Assembly (NCBI GenBank): GCA_016758965.1
Contig: JAEPRB010000089.1
Coordinates: forward strand, 80,257-144,256
Source of the DNA: Circinella minor
Taxonomy: Eukaryota; Mucoromycota; Mucoromycetes; Mucorales; Lichtheimiaceae
Length of the DNA stretch: 64,000 bases
Direction of reading: 5' to 3'
The position numbers were made by a program, and so were the translations under genes. Position 1 is the first letter of the stretch, and each line of letters opens with the position of its first letter. The notes under the pieces were generated by a model that saw nothing but the letters and a program-made list of their open reading frames with translations, had not been told where the DNA came from and searched no databases. Below are positions 62,827-64,000 of this stretch, in pieces.

Positions 62827-62830
62827 TTTA

Positions 62831-63064
62831 TGACACGTGGTGGAGATTCCCTTGTTGAAAAGTCTGTCAAAATAAAAGAAAAGAAAAGGTAAAAGTAAAA
62901 GTGAAAGAGCTAGAAAAGATAAAGATTTATTAATTCGCGGCTAAACCGCCCATATTTATACATACTTGAATGGTCACATGACCACCCAAGGATCAATTCT
63001 AATTCACAAATCACGTGAACCTTATCTTTGGTCTGACCAAACAAAACTACCACACAACGTGTCA
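62831..63064 (-). repeat. LTR copy B (234 bp), 3' LTR of the miniature element
   Basis: Bounded by a perfect 8-bp inverted repeat (TGACACGT...ACGTGTCA). On the minus strand it is preceded by a purine run (GTAGGGGGTAT), as expected of a polypurine tract before a 3' LTR. Confidence 0.85.
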
Positions 63065-63866
63065 ATACCCCCTACAAGACCAAAGTAAAGGAGCAGAAGA
63101 CAATTGATAGGCAACAAAAGAGAAAGAGACAAGATAGATAACAACAGGATAATAGATAGACAAAACAATAGAAAAAATCGGGGAACAAAAAAAGAAAAAA
63201 TCAAATATGAATCGAAGATACAAGAAATATAGATAAAAGAAAAAGGGCATACAAGAGATAACAGACAACAAACTACCCAAAAAAAAACTATTTTTTTTTC
63301 ACAAGCACAAACCGAGATAACTAAAACGACGGACAAACCGAAGAGACGCAACAGAACAGAACAGACGAGACCACACGAGACCGACCAGAGCAACAGAAAA
63401 CCAAAAGAAAATGAGACTAAACTGGCCACCCACACAACAAGACCAACCACGCCAACACCGACCCACCAAGAGCCAACCTAAGAACCAAAGGCACGACATA
63501 TCCAAGGTACCGTTCCTTGATACCGCCTTCTTGCGAACTTCTTGTCCAACAGGGTGTTGCTAGGGAATTTGTTGGGTGCCACGGATAGAAAAGACAAAAA
63601 TAATAATAAGAAGAAAAAGTCGGAATCGTTGGAATCGTCAACAGAACATCTTGCAAAACAACTTCTTGAAACAAATAAAAATGGGAACAGAGAGGCACGG
63701 AAGAAATATAATTACGGCAAAGACAACAAGGGCCACAAATAATAATAATAAAATAAGACTTGATCATGAAAATAATAATTGCTCAACCATGGCATGTTTT
63801 TATAGTGGGACTACCACAGACAAGGTAGCCACCACTTGGGATATTATCCCAGTCAACCCCCCAATT

Positions 63867-64000
63867 TGACACATGGTGGAGATTCCCTTGTTGAAAAGTC
63901 TGTCAAAATAAAAGAAAAGAAAAAGGTAAAAGTAAAAGTGAAAGAACTAGAAAAGATGAAGATTTATTAATTCGCGGCTAAACCGCCCATATTTATACAT
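63867..64000 (-). repeat. LTR copy C, partial (window end)
   Basis: First 134 bp (plus sense) of a third LTR copy, differing from copy B at only a handful of positions; the remainder lies beyond the window. Confidence 0.85.

Larger units (their letters stand above)
62831..64000 (-). mobile_element. miniature (TRIM-like) LTR retroelement, cut by window end
   Basis: LTR copies B (62831-63064) and C (63867 onward) are about 97% identical over the visible 134 bp and flank 802 bp. On the minus strand the 5' LTR (C) is followed after 2-3 nt by TGGGGGGTTGACTGG, a possible primer-binding site for a tRNA ending in ACCCCCCA; the 3' LTR (B) is preceded by AGGGGG, a possible polypurine tract. The internal region has no Gag, protease, RT or integrase. 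It has low-complexity G/T-rich sequence (minus strand, 63290-63500) and a 66-codon Lys/Asn-rich plus ORF (63542-63742) of doubtful meaning. So it must be non-autonomous. Its small size fits TRIM elements; the tRNA and partner element are unknown. Confidence 0.65.

Noticed and set aside
63022..63450. 142-codon minus-strand ORF rich in Leu, Ser, Val and Cys, looking membrane-like
   Set aside because: It comes from T/C- and T/G-rich low-complexity sequence inside the LTR element; no conserved motif.
1..64000. CRISPR arrays, bacterial operons or Shine-Dalgarno sites
   Set aside because: Intron-rich eukaryotic genes throughout; no regularly spaced direct repeats.
1..64000. tRNA or rRNA genes
   Set aside because: I looked for B-box-like GGTTCGANTCC words with matching acceptor stems and found none convincing; a covariance-model scan would be decisive.

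Overview
The window looks like nuclear DNA of a filamentous fungus, most likely an early-diverging one (Mucoromycota, perhaps Mucorales). It is AT-rich, with many short introns (mostly 50-150 nt, GT-AG). The genes include a paxillin-like LIM protein, a syntaxin-6-type SNARE, a diaphanous-type formin, a gp78-like RING ligase and Tim9. The transposon relics are DIRS, MULE and Tc1/mariner types. The taxonomic call is an inference from gene content and style. All exon maps below were made by reading splice sites by eye and joining conserved protein blocks.

Layout. 1-4353: AT-rich, no convincing gene. 4354-14829: gene-dense block with a peroxisomal-type long-chain acyl-CoA synthetase (+), a paxillin-like LIM protein (-), the complex I 51 kDa subunit (+), a CMP/dCMP-type deaminase (-) and a syntaxin-6-like t-SNARE (-). 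14830-24629: a repeat graveyard with a MULE transposase carrying two nonsense codons, a GGCGCGCC-rich inverted-repeat structure and decayed Tc1/mariner pieces. 24630-25988: glucosamine-6-phosphate deaminase (+). 29842-32104: a hexokinase pseudogene, followed by another Tc1/mariner relic (32600-33480). 35246-36160: a secreted Kre9/KNH-type, probably GPI-anchored protein (-). 39216-53874: a second gene block with the carbamoyl-phosphate synthase large subunit (-), formin (+), gp78-like E3 ligase (+) and Tim9 (-). 55574-55783: a 69-residue stand-alone WWE-domain ORF (+). 58980-64000: a decayed DIRS retroelement (-) and a cluster of ~235-bp LTRs, two of which bracket a miniature (TRIM-like) LTR element on the minus strand that runs off the window.

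The genes are ordinary single fungal housekeeping and cell-biology genes, not a cluster: fatty-acid activation, respiration and mitochondrial import, arginine/pyrimidine precursor supply, amino-sugar catabolism, endosomal SNARE function, actin nucleation, septum/adhesion scaffolding, ER-associated degradation and cell-wall surface.

The most unusual signals are two GC-AG introns with identical GCAAGT donors, an 11-nt microexon, an N-terminal LD motif on the paxillin-like protein, a solo WWE protein, the interrupted GC-rich inverted repeat, and head-to-tail LTR ends always joined by the same TTTA tetranucleotide.
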